NCBI GenBank assembly: GCA_965199915.1
Contig: OZ241348.1
Span: forward strand, 1,922,001 to 1,986,000
Direction: 5' to 3'
Origin: VXYL01 sp965199915
Lineage (GTDB): Bacteria > Pseudomonadota > Gammaproteobacteria > Pseudomonadales > Azotimanducaceae
DNA: 64,000 bases
The notes beneath the pieces are model-generated. The model was not told the origin of the DNA, did no database searches, and was given only the letters and a program-made list of their open reading frames with translations. Both the position numbers and the translations under genes were made by a program. Shown here one piece after another: positions 1 through 8,503 of the stretch; position 1 is the first letter of the stretch, and every line of letters starts with the position of its first letter.

Positions 1-173
1 TGCGTCCGATCAACATGTGGCGGGATGTGGATGTGGACTCGGAACTCTGCGATCGATTCCCCGAGCTCAAGACCGTCCTTGGCAAGGAACACCTCTACCC
101 CTACGAAGAACACAACGCGCACCCGGAACGCATCGCGCCGTTCATGCGCACCGGCACGGACCCGTTCGCTTGA
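1..173 (+). CDS. C-terminal end of an unidentified protein (partial)
   Basis: The first full codon is at base 3 and the frame stays open to a TGA at 171-173, giving 56 residues that end in the sequence RTGTDPFA. The start lies outside the window. The composition (RDVDVDSELCDRFPELK) is that of a real protein, and the next gene begins about 50 bases downstream on the same strand, so the two may be co-transcribed. Because the next gene is a sulfotransferase, this could be part of the same glycan-modifying cluster, but nothing in the fragment itself identifies a family. Confidence 0.5.
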   Translation, partial: RPINMWRDVDVDSELCDRFPELKTVLGKEHLYPYEEHNAHPERIAPFMRTGTDPFA

Positions 174-224
174 ACGTCGCGCCAACATGGCGCGAGCGGC
201 CCGCTATTTGAAGGGAAACAACCA

Positions 225-896
225 ATGCTCGTTTCGGTCCATATTCCCAAGACGGGCGGCGTCACCTTTCGCCACTCGGTTCTCGAGCCGGCATTCGGCG
301 ACCGCTTGCTGCTGGATTACGCGGACCGGCCGTTGGCCCACGAGACCGGCGAGCGGAACGCGCGCGCCCAAGCGTTCGTGCCGGATGACGGGTTGCTGCG
401 TCGCTACGACTGCGTGCATGGCCACTTCCTGGCGACCAAATACGCGAACGCGGCAAGCGCATGCGAATTCGCCGTCTGGCTACGCCATCCCGTGCAGCGG
501 GTGGTCTCGCGGTTTCTCTTCGCGCAGCGCGAAGGACGCGGCCGCGTCGCCGCCATGACGTTCGCCGAGTTCTGCCGAGACCACCACTATCACAATCTGT
601 ACGCGAAATACTTGTGGACCTTCGACATCGATCGTTTCGACTTTGTCGGCATTACGGAGGACTACGCGAGAAGCGTGGACGTTTTCCGCCGTCGTTTCGA
701 CATTGCCCCAGCGGCGGCCGACACGCCCTCGAACGTGAATCCACACAAAGATGTGACGCGGGACTACGACGTTGCGCCGGCAATGCGCGAGCTCATCGAA
801 AGCACCAACCGGCAGGACATGGAAATCTACGAGCACGGCAAACGCCACCTCGTGCGTTTGCAACGCCAATTGGGGCGATCCGCGGACGGCAACTGA
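225..896 (+). CDS. Sulfotransferase family protein
   Basis: The 223-residue product starts with VHIPKTGG at residues 5-12, the PAPS 5'-phosphosulfate-binding loop typical of the Sulfotransfer_2 family (IPKTGGTS-type). A second motif, WLRHPVQRVVSRFLF near residues 84-98, matches the 3'-phosphate-binding segment (RDPxxRxxS). Such enzymes move sulfate from PAPS to a glycan or other hydroxyl acceptor and are common in polysaccharide clusters. The start is supported by an AAGGGA ribosome binding site about 10 bases upstream. There is no signal peptide, so it is expected to be cytoplasmic. Its neighbours (a GT25 enzyme on the other strand) fit surface-glycan decoration. The acceptor cannot be predicted. 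Confidence 0.85.
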   Translation: MLVSVHIPKTGGVTFRHSVLEPAFGDRLLLDYADRPLAHETGERNARAQAFVPDDGLLRRYDCVHGHFLATKYANAASACEFAVWLRHPVQRVVSRFLFAQREGRGRVAAMTFAEFCRDHHYHNLYAKYLWTFDIDRFDFVGITEDYARSVDVFRRRFDIAPAAADTPSNVNPHKDVTRDYDVAPAMRELIESTNRQDMEIYEHGKRHLVRLQRQLGRSADGN

Positions 897-980
897 CGGA
901 AAACCGCCGTCTTTCTCATGGACGGTGTTCCGGTAGTCGCACGCATGGTTGCCTTCAACTAAACGCACCTCACGTCTTGT

Positions 981-1907
981 TTACCGTTTGACCTTCTGCA
1001 CCTGCCATCGGTGCCGAGTGATTCGCCGATACAGCAGCAACGATCTGACAAACAACCATCGGATTTGGCGGAGTCCAAAACTGGACAAGAAAAAGACCTC
1101 ATTGGAAGCTAGCATCTGGTGATTTATGGTGCTGGCGAACTTCCCCTCAAGATGGACTAGATATGCGGGTGTGTAAATAAAGCACTCCAAACAAATAGGT
1201 CTTCGTTTAGGAAACAAGGCCAGCTCGTTGTACATTTGAGTGCGAACGGACCGCGGCAGCCGGTTTGCTCTTGCAGGTTCAAGTTGATCCAGTTGGTTCA
1301 ACTGCGACTTCGTCAACGTGTGAAGGATCATAGCGTAGTCCACGCCCATGTTAATCCCCCTTGACCGTATCAGGTACAGTAGTTTACGAGCGCCTTCCTT
1401 ACTAACGACATATCCATAAGCTCCAGGTGCCGGCAATGTTTCAGAAAATGTTCCGTCCATAATCCTTCGAAATAGAGTAGATCGAACTTCGACCAATGTG
1501 TGGAGATGGTTTGGAACCCAGCAATGCATAGCCCAATTGACAAAAATGACGTCAAACGACTCCTGTTTTAAAGTTGCAACGCAATCTAGGAATGCTGGCA
1601 AGTTGAATGTTACGTCGTCCTCAAAGACGAAGGCGTATGGAGAGGATCCGGAAGCGACTTTGGCCCAAACGGCAGCGTGGCTCAAAAAACAGGCAAAGGC
1701 ACCTGGTCTGAAATTGTCAACGTCGTCCCACCATCGTCCGGACAGTTTTTGGAAGAGGAAATAGGGAAAACCGTCGTCGTGGCCGTCAAAAGCAGGAAAC
1801 AACGATGGGCGCAGGTTGGTTTGGCGAAACTGCCGTAGGATGTGCCGCCTTCGGTCTGTCGAGCGCTTCAAGCTGATCACGTGGATCGGTGGGTGGCTCA
1901 TTGTCAA
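981..1907 (-). CDS. Glycosyltransferase family 25 protein
   Basis: This 308-residue protein begins IHVISLKRSTDRRRH at residue 8, the N-terminal signature of GT25 (LOS/LPS beta-1,4-galactosyltransferase-like) enzymes. It has the acidic motif FEDDVTF near residues 94-100 that belongs to the nucleotide-sugar/metal site, and SHAAVWAKV, which is also typical. It probably adds a sugar to lipopolysaccharide or a related surface glycan. Base composition is visibly more AT-rich than all neighbours, with many A/T-ending codons, which points to recent acquisition. The 3' end faces the sulfotransferase; 84 bases separate the two. Confidence 0.85.
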   Translation of the reverse strand: MTMSHPPIHVISLKRSTDRRRHILRQFRQTNLRPSLFPAFDGHDDGFPYFLFQKLSGRWWDDVDNFRPGAFACFLSHAAVWAKVASGSSPYAFVFEDDVTFNLPAFLDCVATLKQESFDVIFVNWAMHCWVPNHLHTLVEVRSTLFRRIMDGTFSETLPAPGAYGYVVSKEGARKLLYLIRSRGINMGVDYAMILHTLTKSQLNQLDQLEPARANRLPRSVRTQMYNELALFPKRRPICLECFIYTPAYLVHLEGKFASTINHQMLASNEVFFLSSFGLRQIRWLFVRSLLLYRRITRHRWQVQKVKR

Positions 1908-1908
1908 T

Positions 1909-2037
1909 CTAATGGAGTAGTTGGGTGTACGCTGATTTAGGCCAGTAGCCGCGCTTCAACTCCAGCCGCAGAAACTCCCACTTCTCCCTTTTCTCCTTGC
2001 GTTCCAGCGCTTCCCGCGCCAGCGTCCTCGCCGTCAT
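1909..2037 (-). CDS. Small charged ORF (42 residues), function unknown
   Basis: An ATG at 2037-2035 overlaps the TGA of the upstream membrane-protein gene (ATGA), and the frame runs 42 codons to TAG at 1911-1909. The product is rich in Lys, Arg and Glu in its first 30 residues (REALERKEKREKWEF) and could form a single amphipathic helix. It ends two bases before the GT25 start codon. It may be a genuine translationally coupled small protein or leftover sequence from the rearrangement that truncated the upstream gene. There is no family assignment. Confidence 0.3.
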   Translation of the reverse strand: MTARTLAREALERKEKREKWEFLRLELKRGYWPKSAYTQLLH

Positions 2038-3869
2038 CGCGATTCCCTTCGCTTGCGTTCGGCAAGCTCAAGCGTATGTCCGAATCGCGGTGAATCCAAC
2101 CCCTCTTCCGGCAGCCCGCGTCCGCTGCCGCAAAAATCGCGGCGCAGAAACGGCGTACACCCGAGCAATTTCGGAATGTCGGAGTAAGACTCGGAGTACG
2201 CTACCACGGGGCGCGGCCGAGGCGCAACATCTGTCGGCATGTTTGGCGAGCGCCACCCAAGAGTGAGCAGACTCGGCGGACGGGCGATGGCCCGGTAGTC
2301 CGGCGTTTCGACGAGGTGGAACGAGTTGTGCGAATAGGCGCCGTCCGCGGTCCAGCGGGAAAGCGCCCGCTTGGCAAGGCGCACCAAGCTCGGCGCGCGC
2401 TCGGTGTGGGTGGGGTGGTGGTACACGTTGATGGCGACGCCGCGCCATGCGGCGTGCGCGGTGGCGTAGCGGCCCGAATGCACCCGCGCGAGCAGCGGCA
2501 CCGGAGCGTCCGCCGCAAAGGCGAAGAACCGGCGACCGTTCTCGGTCCACTGGCCGGTTGGGTGGCCGGGTGCCACGGCGATTTGGTCCAAACTCGTGCC
2601 CACGCGGATGCGCAAGGTCACCGCAACGCCGGTGGCGGATCGGAGCGGCGGAACGAGATCGGCCAAAGCCGCCGACGCGCCGTTGGCGAAAATCCGTTGC
2701 AGACGGTCGAACGGGTGGTCGGCAAGCTCAATGTCGAAGGTGATCTTCAATGTCTCCTTGGGGGCCAGGGGCCGGTTCAGCCGATAGCTTCGGTGTCGCG
2801 GGTGGCTGTTTTCCAACCGCTCGCCGGTGAGACGCAGGCGGTGGACGGTCGCGCCCGGGTCGAAGGCGAAGCGCAGTACCGGGATGGCGGCGTTGTGCCG
2901 GTTCGCCACCACCGCCGCGCCGCGGCTGCGGATTCGGTGCCGGCCGGGTTCGAATTCGACCTCGAGATCCAGCCGCGTGTAGGTGGGCTGCGCCCCTGTC
3001 GCCGGCGTCGGCCGTGCCGGAGTTGGTTGGGGGGGCGTGTTGCGTACCGTCCATGCGCCGCTCAGCGCACAGAGGACGGCGGCAACCCAAGCGGCGGCGA
3101 AGAGGTTGCGCGAGGTGCGCCGTCGGTGCCAGCATTCGGCGCCGATGAGAAGCAGCGCCGTACACGCGGTCCAGTAGATGCCAACGACCAGGTGCGGCCA
3201 AAGAAAGGGGCCGTAGCCGTTCATTTCGGACCATGGGCTCACCGGTGCGCCGAAGGCCAGCAGCGGGTGGTCGAACGCGACGTTGAGCCCCAAGTGCAAC
3301 ACCGCCGCGATAGCCACCCCAAGCCACGGACGGCGCGCCAGCGTTTGCGCCCAAGCGCCGAGAGCCGCCAAGTGCAGGGCCGGCCAGGCGAGATTGAAAT
3401 AAAGCCCGTGCAAGTAGAGCGCGGGTTCGATCACCGCGCCGTGCGCCGCTTGGTAGGAGACGCAGAGGAGGCCGGCGATCGTCAACCCGCCAAGGGCGAC
3501 GCCGCACAACACGCCGGCGGCCGCAAACGGTCCGCGAGCCGGTCCGCCAACCGCCGCGCAAGCGCAGAGGAGCATCGCCCAGCCGAAGGGGCCGAAGTTG
3601 GCGTGGATCGCCTCCAGCATGGTGCGCGTGGAGGCCGCCGCGCCGGCGCCGAGCGCCAAGCCGCCAAGGAGGTTCGCCAACCCGAGCGCCAACAGCGCGA
3701 GACACGCGGGGATTGCGGCGCGCGCCCGCGCGCGCCGACCGTCGCGGGCGGAAAGAACGGAAGCCGCGCCGGTGGTGGTCGCCGAATGGGCCGAGGCGGT
3801 AGAATCCCCGGTGGCGGCGTTGTGTGCCCGGTGCGACGCCAACCAAGCGCTGGCGGCGCGACGCGACAT
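2034..3869 (-). CDS. Membrane protein with truncated M1-aminopeptidase-like domain
   Basis: Taking the ATG at 3869 (MSRRAASAW) gives 611 residues. The first half holds several hydrophobic segments. From about residue 300 a soluble region starts (RLDLEVEFEPGRHRIRSRG), resembling the N-terminal beta domain of M1 metallopeptidases as found in ABC-permease/M1 fusion proteins. It continues to the segment FHLVETPDY and VVAYSES, which in M1 enzymes comes just before the zinc motif. The zinc-binding HExxH and the rest of the catalytic domain are missing; the last 30 or so residues look unrelated. It is therefore probably a catalytically dead or decaying gene. Longer starts (up to 4025) would overlap the divergent HiPIP gene. 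Confidence 0.6.
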   Translation of the reverse strand: MSRRAASAWLASHRAHNAATGDSTASAHSATTTGAASVLSARDGRRARARAAIPACLALLALGLANLLGGLALGAGAAASTRTMLEAIHANFGPFGWAMLLCACAAVGGPARGPFAAAGVLCGVALGGLTIAGLLCVSYQAAHGAVIEPALYLHGLYFNLAWPALHLAALGAWAQTLARRPWLGVAIAAVLHLGLNVAFDHPLLAFGAPVSPWSEMNGYGPFLWPHLVVGIYWTACTALLLIGAECWHRRRTSRNLFAAAWVAAVLCALSGAWTVRNTPPQPTPARPTPATGAQPTYTRLDLEVEFEPGRHRIRSRGAAVVANRHNAAIPVLRFAFDPGATVHRLRLTGERLENSHPRHRSYRLNRPLAPKETLKITFDIELADHPFDRLQRIFANGASAALADLVPPLRSATGVAVTLRIRVGTSLDQIAVAPGHPTGQWTENGRRFFAFAADAPVPLLARVHSGRYATAHAAWRGVAINVYHHPTHTERAPSLVRLAKRALSRWTADGAYSHNSFHLVETPDYRAIARPPSLLTLGWRSPNMPTDVAPRPRPVVAYSESYSDIPKLLGCTPFLRRDFCGSGRGLPEEGLDSPRFGHTLELAERKRRESR

Positions 3870-3897
3870 CGGGACTGTGTGGAAGGGAACCCATGCC

Positions 3898-4263
3898 ATG
3901 AATCGAAGACAACTCCTCTGCCGCGGCGCGGCGACGATACCCGTGATCGCGCTCGGCGCCGGGCGCGTGTGGGCGGCGGACGATGCCGCGGCGGACGATT
4001 CCGCCGCGGCCGAACTCGAACTCATTTCGGAAGATCACGCCACCGCCAAGGCGCTGGCCTACGTTCACGACGCGGCCGCGAGCCCCAAGCGGGTGACGGA
4101 CGAGCAGAAGACGCAATTCTGCGACAACTGCATCCACTACGTCCAGAAGGAGGCCGCTGGGCCGGAACCGGAGGACGGACGCGGAACCTGCGCGTTGTTG
4201 CCGGGCTTCCTGGTGGCCGCCAAGGGCTGGTGCTCGGTGTGGGTGGTCGCGGCGCGCCCTTGA
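3898..4263 (+). CDS. High-potential iron-sulfur protein (HiPIP), Tat-exported
   Basis: The 121-residue precursor starts MNRRQLLCRGAATIPVIALG, a twin-arginine signal. The mature part has the HiPIP cysteine pattern: CDNC near residues 81-84, GTC near 103, and GWC near 117, which bind one [4Fe-4S] cluster. HiPIPs are periplasmic one-electron carriers, often donors to photosynthetic reaction centres or terminal oxidases. The convergent cytochrome oxidase operon immediately downstream makes an oxidase-donor role plausible. The start overlaps the divergent M1-like gene's promoter region. The last codons (GCG CGC CCT TGA) lie inside a dispersed repeat element, so the natural C terminus appears to have been replaced. 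Confidence 0.9.
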   Translation: MNRRQLLCRGAATIPVIALGAGRVWAADDAAADDSAAAELELISEDHATAKALAYVHDAAASPKRVTDEQKTQFCDNCIHYVQKEAAGPEPEDGRGTCALLPGFLVAAKGWCSVWVVAARP

Positions 4264-4294
4264 CGGGCGCGTTGGAGTTTGCTTCGCAACTCCG
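4251..4294 (-). repeat. Dispersed palindromic element, copy 1 (inverted orientation)
   Basis: Read on the minus strand this matches the copies at 8504 and 43276: a palindromic core (GGAGTTGCGAAGCAAACTCC) followed by AACGCGCCCG and an 18-bp tail unit ending GGGCGCGCC. It sits between the convergent HiPIP and oxidase subunit IV genes and contains the HiPIP stop codon. The stem-loop could also act as a terminator for either gene. Confidence 0.7.
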
Positions 4295-4339
4295 CGCTTG
4301 TGACCTTAAGAGAAGTGTAGGTCTTCGCCTCTCAAGGGC

Positions 4340-4699
4340 CTAGTGGATCACGGGCTTGGGCTCGGGGTTCAACGGCGCGTCGAAGTACTGCACGCGGGTG
4401 AGCCACGTGTAGTCGGACTCCATCCACATCAGCCCCACCAGCACCAGCAGCGCCCCCGGCGGCAGCAGCAAGGCGTAGATGAGCGCCCAGCGCTCGTACT
4501 TCAGGTGCATGAAGACGGCCACGATGTAGCCGGCCTTCACGAACATGAAAAGCAGGATGAGGCCCCAGCGCAGCAGTCCGTCTTGCAGAAAATCCGTGGC
4601 GTAGGAGAGTCCGCTCACCACGAACAGACCAGACCAGACGGCCCAGTAAATGGAAAGCGGATGCTGTTGACCGACTTCGGACGACACGGTTTCCCTCAC
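4340..4699 (-). CDS. Cytochrome c oxidase subunit IV family protein
   Basis: The GTG at 4699-4697 overlaps the coxC stop (GTGA), giving 119 residues. The product has three predicted membrane helices. It contains the characteristic segment LFMFVKAGYIVAVFMHLKYE, the signature of the small caa3/aa3 oxidase subunit IV (COX4_pro family). This subunit is thought to stabilise the catalytic core rather than carry cofactors. It is the last gene of the minus-strand coxB-coxA-coxC operon. An upstream ATG at 4732 is possible but would create a 37-base overlap with coxC. Confidence 0.88.
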   Translation of the reverse strand: MRETVSSEVGQQHPLSIYWAVWSGLFVVSGLSYATDFLQDGLLRWGLILLFMFVKAGYIVAVFMHLKYERWALIYALLLPPGALLVLVGLMWMESDYTWLTRVQYFDAPLNPEPKPVIH

Positions 4700-5355
4700 C
4701 ACAGGTAGAAGAACGCGAAGATGAACACCCACACCAAGTCCACGAAGTGCCAGTACAGGCCGGCGATTTCGATGATTTCGTAGTTGGTGTGATCGTACTT
4801 GCCCTTGTGGACCCGGTGCGCGATCACCAGCAGATAGGCGACTCCAGCGGACACGTGCAGGCCGTGGAAGCCGGTGATCATGAAGAAACAGGCACCGAAC
4901 TGCTCAGCGCCCCAAGGGTTTATCCCAGGCTCGACGCCTTCGGATATCAGTTTGGACCACTCGAACGCCTGCATGCCCACGAACACGGCGCCGAAAAACG
5001 CCGTCGCAAGGATCAGCCTGACGGCTTTCTTCTTCTCCCGCCGGTAGCCATAGTTCACCGCCAGCGCCATGGTGCCGCTCGAGGTGATGAGATCGAACGT
5101 CATGATGGCGATGAGCAGGAGTGGCACATTCTGCCAGTGCAGGAACGACAGCGAGAACACCTCGCTCGCGTTGGGCCACGGCTCGGCGGCGGTGGTGCGC
5201 ACCGTCATGTAGGCGGTGAGGAAGCAGGAGAAGATGAACGTGTCCGAGAGCAGGAAGATCCACATCATCGCCTTCCCCCAAGGCACGCCCTTGAAGGTGG
5301 TGACGTCCGAACCCCAGTCTTGGAATATGGTCGCGTGACCGGCCGCTGCCGCCAT
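4696..5355 (-). CDS. coxC: Cytochrome c oxidase subunit III
   Basis: The 219-residue integral membrane protein has the hallmarks of heme-copper oxidase subunit III: SDTFIFSCFLTAY near residues 37-49, GMQAFEWSKLI near 127, and TGFHGLHVSAG with GLYWHFVDLVWVFIF in the last third. About five to seven hydrophobic segments are visible, as expected for the shorter bacterial version. Subunit III has no redox centre; it helps proton uptake and stability of the complex. It lies 32 bases after coxA and overlaps subunit IV by 4 bases, so the genes are co-transcribed. Confidence 0.95.
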   Translation of the reverse strand: MAAAAGHATIFQDWGSDVTTFKGVPWGKAMMWIFLLSDTFIFSCFLTAYMTVRTTAAEPWPNASEVFSLSFLHWQNVPLLLIAIMTFDLITSSGTMALAVNYGYRREKKKAVRLILATAFFGAVFVGMQAFEWSKLISEGVEPGINPWGAEQFGACFFMITGFHGLHVSAGVAYLLVIAHRVHKGKYDHTNYEIIEIAGLYWHFVDLVWVFIFAFFYLW

Positions 5356-5387
5356 TGCTACGGTGGTTTCCTCTTAAACGCTGCGAA

Positions 5388-7163
5388 TCAAGAAAAAGAA
5401 CGGAATCTTGATGCCTTGGCGGTGTCTTCGCGCGGCACGTCCTGTGGAACGAAATCCTGCTTCGCGCCGGGCACGCTGTAGTCGTAGGCCCAGCGATGCA
5501 CCGTTGGCAACGTCTCGCCCCAGTTGCCATGCACCGGCGGCGTTTGCGGGGTGCGCCACTCCAAGGAGTTGGCTTCCCACGGATTGTCGTTGGCGGGCTT
5601 GCCGCGGTAGTAGCTCGCCACCAAGTTGTAGATGAACAGAAATTGCGCGGCGCCGACGATGAAGGCGGCGACGGAGATGCCCTTGTCCAACCATTGGGCG
5701 CTCTCCGGATACCACAGCGACGTGGTGCCGTGGTCGTAGTAGCGGCGCGGCACACCGATGAAGCCGAGGTAGTGCATCGGGAAGTAGATGGCGTAGGTGC
5801 CGGCAAACGTGGACCAGAAGTGCCACTTGCCGATGGTGTCGTTCAGCATGCGCCCGGTGATTTTCGGATACCAGTGGTAGATGCCCCCGAAAACCACGAG
5901 GATCGGCGCGACGCCCATCACCATGTGGAAGTGCGCCACCACGAAATACGTGTCCGACAGCGGCACATCGACGATCACGTTGCCGAGGAAGAGCCCGGTC
6001 AGCCCGCCCACCACGAACGTGATCACGAAGGCGATGGCGAACAGCATCGGCACCGTGAAGCGGATGTTGGCGCGCCAAAGGGTGAGCGCCCAGTTGTACA
6101 CCTTGATCGCGGTCGGCACCGCGATGATCAGCGTGGTGGTGGCGAAGAAGAAGCCGAAGTAGGGGTGCATGCCGGCCACGTACATGTGGTGCGCCCAGAC
6201 GATGAACGACAGCACGCCGATGGCGACGATGGCCCACACCATCATGCGGTAGCCGAAAATGTTCTTGCGCGCGTGAACCGAGATGAGGTCCGACACCACG
6301 CCGAACGCCGGCAACGCCACGATGTAGACCTCCGGGTGTCCGAAGAACCAGAACAGATGCTGGAACAAGAGCGGGCTGCCGCCTTCGTACCCCTTGGGGT
6401 TGCCGCCCTCCAACGCCGAGTTGATGGCGGGCATGAAGAAGCTGGTGCCGATCAGGTTGTCCAGTATCATCATCACCGCGCTGACGAACAGCGCCGGAAA
6501 GGCCAACAGGCCCAGCACCGTGGCCGCGAAAATGCCCCAGATGGAAAGCGGCATGCGCATCAGCGTCATCCCGCGAGTGCGCGCCTGCAGGATCGTCGTG
6601 ACGTAGTTCAGGCCGCCCATGGTGAACGCCACGATGAACACCGCCAGGGAGACGAGCATGGTGACGATGCCCCAGTCCGCCCCCGGCGTGCCGGTGAGGA
6701 TGGCCTGCGGCGGGTAGAGCGTCCAGCCGGCGCCGGTGACGCCGCCCATGCCGGGCAGGTAGCCGAGCAGCAGGATGATCACCGACAGCAGATAGACGTG
6801 ATAGCTGATCATGTTCACGAACGGGAACACCATGTCTCGCGCGCCGAGCATGAGCGGAATGAGGTAGTTGCCGAAGCTGCCGAGCAGGAAGGCGGTGAGC
6901 AGGTAGATCACCATGATCATGCCGTGCATGGTGAAGGACTGGTAGTACAGCTCCGGCGTGAGCCAGTCGAAATGCCCGGGCCAGCCGAGCTGCAGACGCA
7001 TGATCCAGGAAAGCACCAGCGCCAGCAGGCCGATGCCCATGGCGGTGATGCCGTACTGCACGGCGATCACCTTGTGATCTTGGCTGTACCAGTATTTGGT
7101 GACCCACGAGTGCGGGTCGTGCAGGGGCATCGCCTCCTGATACGGTATTTCCGCCTGCGCCAT
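5388..7163 (-). CDS. coxA: Cytochrome c oxidase subunit I (heme-copper catalytic subunit)
   Basis: The 591-residue protein has around 12 hydrophobic helices and the motifs of the binuclear centre: GHPEVYIVALPAFG (CuB His/Tyr region with the D-channel Glu of A1-type oxidases), WAHHMYVAG (the two CuB histidines), and HFHMVMG (heme histidines). It reduces O2 to water in the cytoplasmic membrane and pumps protons. The GHPEVY motif supports an A1-type aa3 enzyme using cytochrome c or a similar donor. It lies in the order coxB-coxA-coxC-IV; no ctaG (Cox11) or heme A synthesis genes are in the window. Confidence 0.97.
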   Translation of the reverse strand: MAQAEIPYQEAMPLHDPHSWVTKYWYSQDHKVIAVQYGITAMGIGLLALVLSWIMRLQLGWPGHFDWLTPELYYQSFTMHGMIMVIYLLTAFLLGSFGNYLIPLMLGARDMVFPFVNMISYHVYLLSVIILLLGYLPGMGGVTGAGWTLYPPQAILTGTPGADWGIVTMLVSLAVFIVAFTMGGLNYVTTILQARTRGMTLMRMPLSIWGIFAATVLGLLAFPALFVSAVMMILDNLIGTSFFMPAINSALEGGNPKGYEGGSPLLFQHLFWFFGHPEVYIVALPAFGVVSDLISVHARKNIFGYRMMVWAIVAIGVLSFIVWAHHMYVAGMHPYFGFFFATTTLIIAVPTAIKVYNWALTLWRANIRFTVPMLFAIAFVITFVVGGLTGLFLGNVIVDVPLSDTYFVVAHFHMVMGVAPILVVFGGIYHWYPKITGRMLNDTIGKWHFWSTFAGTYAIYFPMHYLGFIGVPRRYYDHGTTSLWYPESAQWLDKGISVAAFIVGAAQFLFIYNLVASYYRGKPANDNPWEANSLEWRTPQTPPVHGNWGETLPTVHRWAYDYSVPGAKQDFVPQDVPREDTAKASRFRSFS

Positions 7164-7252
7164 CGCGTCCTCTCAACTCAAGCCGGTCAACGCCATCGGA
7201 CAGGTCGTGCGCCTGTCCGCACGGCTATTGTACGCGAACGACGCGCGGCGCG

Positions 7253-8365
7253 TCATTGGGCGGCGTCCTCTTGGAGGAAGGCGATCAGCGCCTCGAGATC
7301 CGCGTCCGGCACGGTGCTCGCGTCGTACGCGATCATCACCGGCGAGAACCCCTCCACCAGCTTCACCGCCGGTTCGCGCACCGATTCGATCACGTACGCC
7401 TCGTCCACGGTCACTTGGGAACCGTCGGTCAACGTCTTCACGCTGCCCCAAAGCCCCTGCCAAGTGGGGCCGACCACCTGCGTTCCGTCCAACGAGTGGC
7501 AGGCGATGCAGCCGGCGGACTCCGCCACGTCCCGCCCGCGCTGCGCCAGCGCGCTGTAGACCTTCGGCTCCACGCCGGCCTGCATTTGCGCCCAGGTGGG
7601 CTGCGTGGCAAGCCACGCGTCGAAGTCCTCTTGGTCGTCGATGTGGACGAAGCCGCGCATGGTGTGGTGGCCGGTGCCGCACAGCTCGGCGCAGAGGATC
7701 TCGTAGGTGCCAACGCGCGTGGGCGTGAACCAGAAGTAGGTGACCATGCCGGGCACGCTGTCCATCTTGGCGCGAAACTCGGGGACGAAGAAGTCGTGCA
7801 GCACGTCGTTGGAGCGCAGCAGCGCCTTGAACGGCTGGTCGATGGGCAAGTGGACTTCGCGGTTGTTCACCAGAATGTCGTCTTCGCCGTTTGGATCATC
7901 CGGGTTCATGCCGAACGGGTTGTCCAAGCTGGTGTGCTTCACGTCCACCGTGCCGAGGATGCCGTCTTCGCCCGGGAAGCGGAACTTCCACGTCCACTGC
8001 TGCGACAGCACCTCGAACTCCTGGGCGTGCGCGGGCACGTTCACGTACTTGTCCCACACGATGAGCCCCGGCGCCAGCATGGCCACCACGCCCACGGTGG
8101 TCACCGCGGTGAGCCACCACTCCAGACGCGGGTTCTCCGGCTCGTAGTCGGCGCGGGCGCCTTCGCGGTGGCGGAACTTCCAAGTGGAGTACGCCATGAA
8201 CAGGCCCACCGCCACGAACACGACGCCGCACACCCAGAACGTGATCAGCACCGTCACGTCGATGGCGCCCCAATTCGACGCGATGTCCGTGAACCACCAC
8301 GGGCTCAGGAAGGTGAAGATCACCGAGCCCACCACGATGATCAGAAGAAAGATCGCTACCGCCAT
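7253..8365 (-). CDS. coxB: Cytochrome c oxidase subunit II with fused cytochrome c domain
   Basis: The 370-residue protein has two N-terminal membrane helices (about 5-20 and 37-58 with a further hydrophobic stretch near 85-105) and a periplasmic cupredoxin domain. CuA ligands are visible: H190, C225, E227, C229, H233 and M236 (CAELCGTGHHTM). After this comes a covalently attached cytochrome c domain with CIACH at 286-290 and a candidate Met ligand in FSPVM near 344. This caa3-type fusion receives electrons directly from soluble donors; the HiPIP encoded at the operon's end is one candidate. It is the first gene of the oxidase operon. Confidence 0.95.
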   Translation of the reverse strand: MAVAIFLLIIVVGSVIFTFLSPWWFTDIASNWGAIDVTVLITFWVCGVVFVAVGLFMAYSTWKFRHREGARADYEPENPRLEWWLTAVTTVGVVAMLAPGLIVWDKYVNVPAHAQEFEVLSQQWTWKFRFPGEDGILGTVDVKHTSLDNPFGMNPDDPNGEDDILVNNREVHLPIDQPFKALLRSNDVLHDFFVPEFRAKMDSVPGMVTYFWFTPTRVGTYEILCAELCGTGHHTMRGFVHIDDQEDFDAWLATQPTWAQMQAGVEPKVYSALAQRGRDVAESAGCIACHSLDGTQVVGPTWQGLWGSVKTLTDGSQVTVDEAYVIESVREPAVKLVEGFSPVMIAYDASTVPDADLEALIAFLQEDAAQ

Positions 8366-8503
8366 GATTCCCTATGCGTTGCCTGTCCGCTCAGCGCCGC
8401 AAAGCACCCGCGAGCGCGATCAGCGCCCACTTGGCGACCCGGCGTACGCGGCGCATTGTCCGCGAAAGGTCGGCGATGTTCAAGGTGCGCACGAACTTTT
8501 CAC

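Noticed and set aside
5496..7559. A 687-codon plus-strand frame across coxA
   Set aside because: It is antisense to clear cytochrome oxidase subunits and encodes His/Asp/Arg-rich nonsense.
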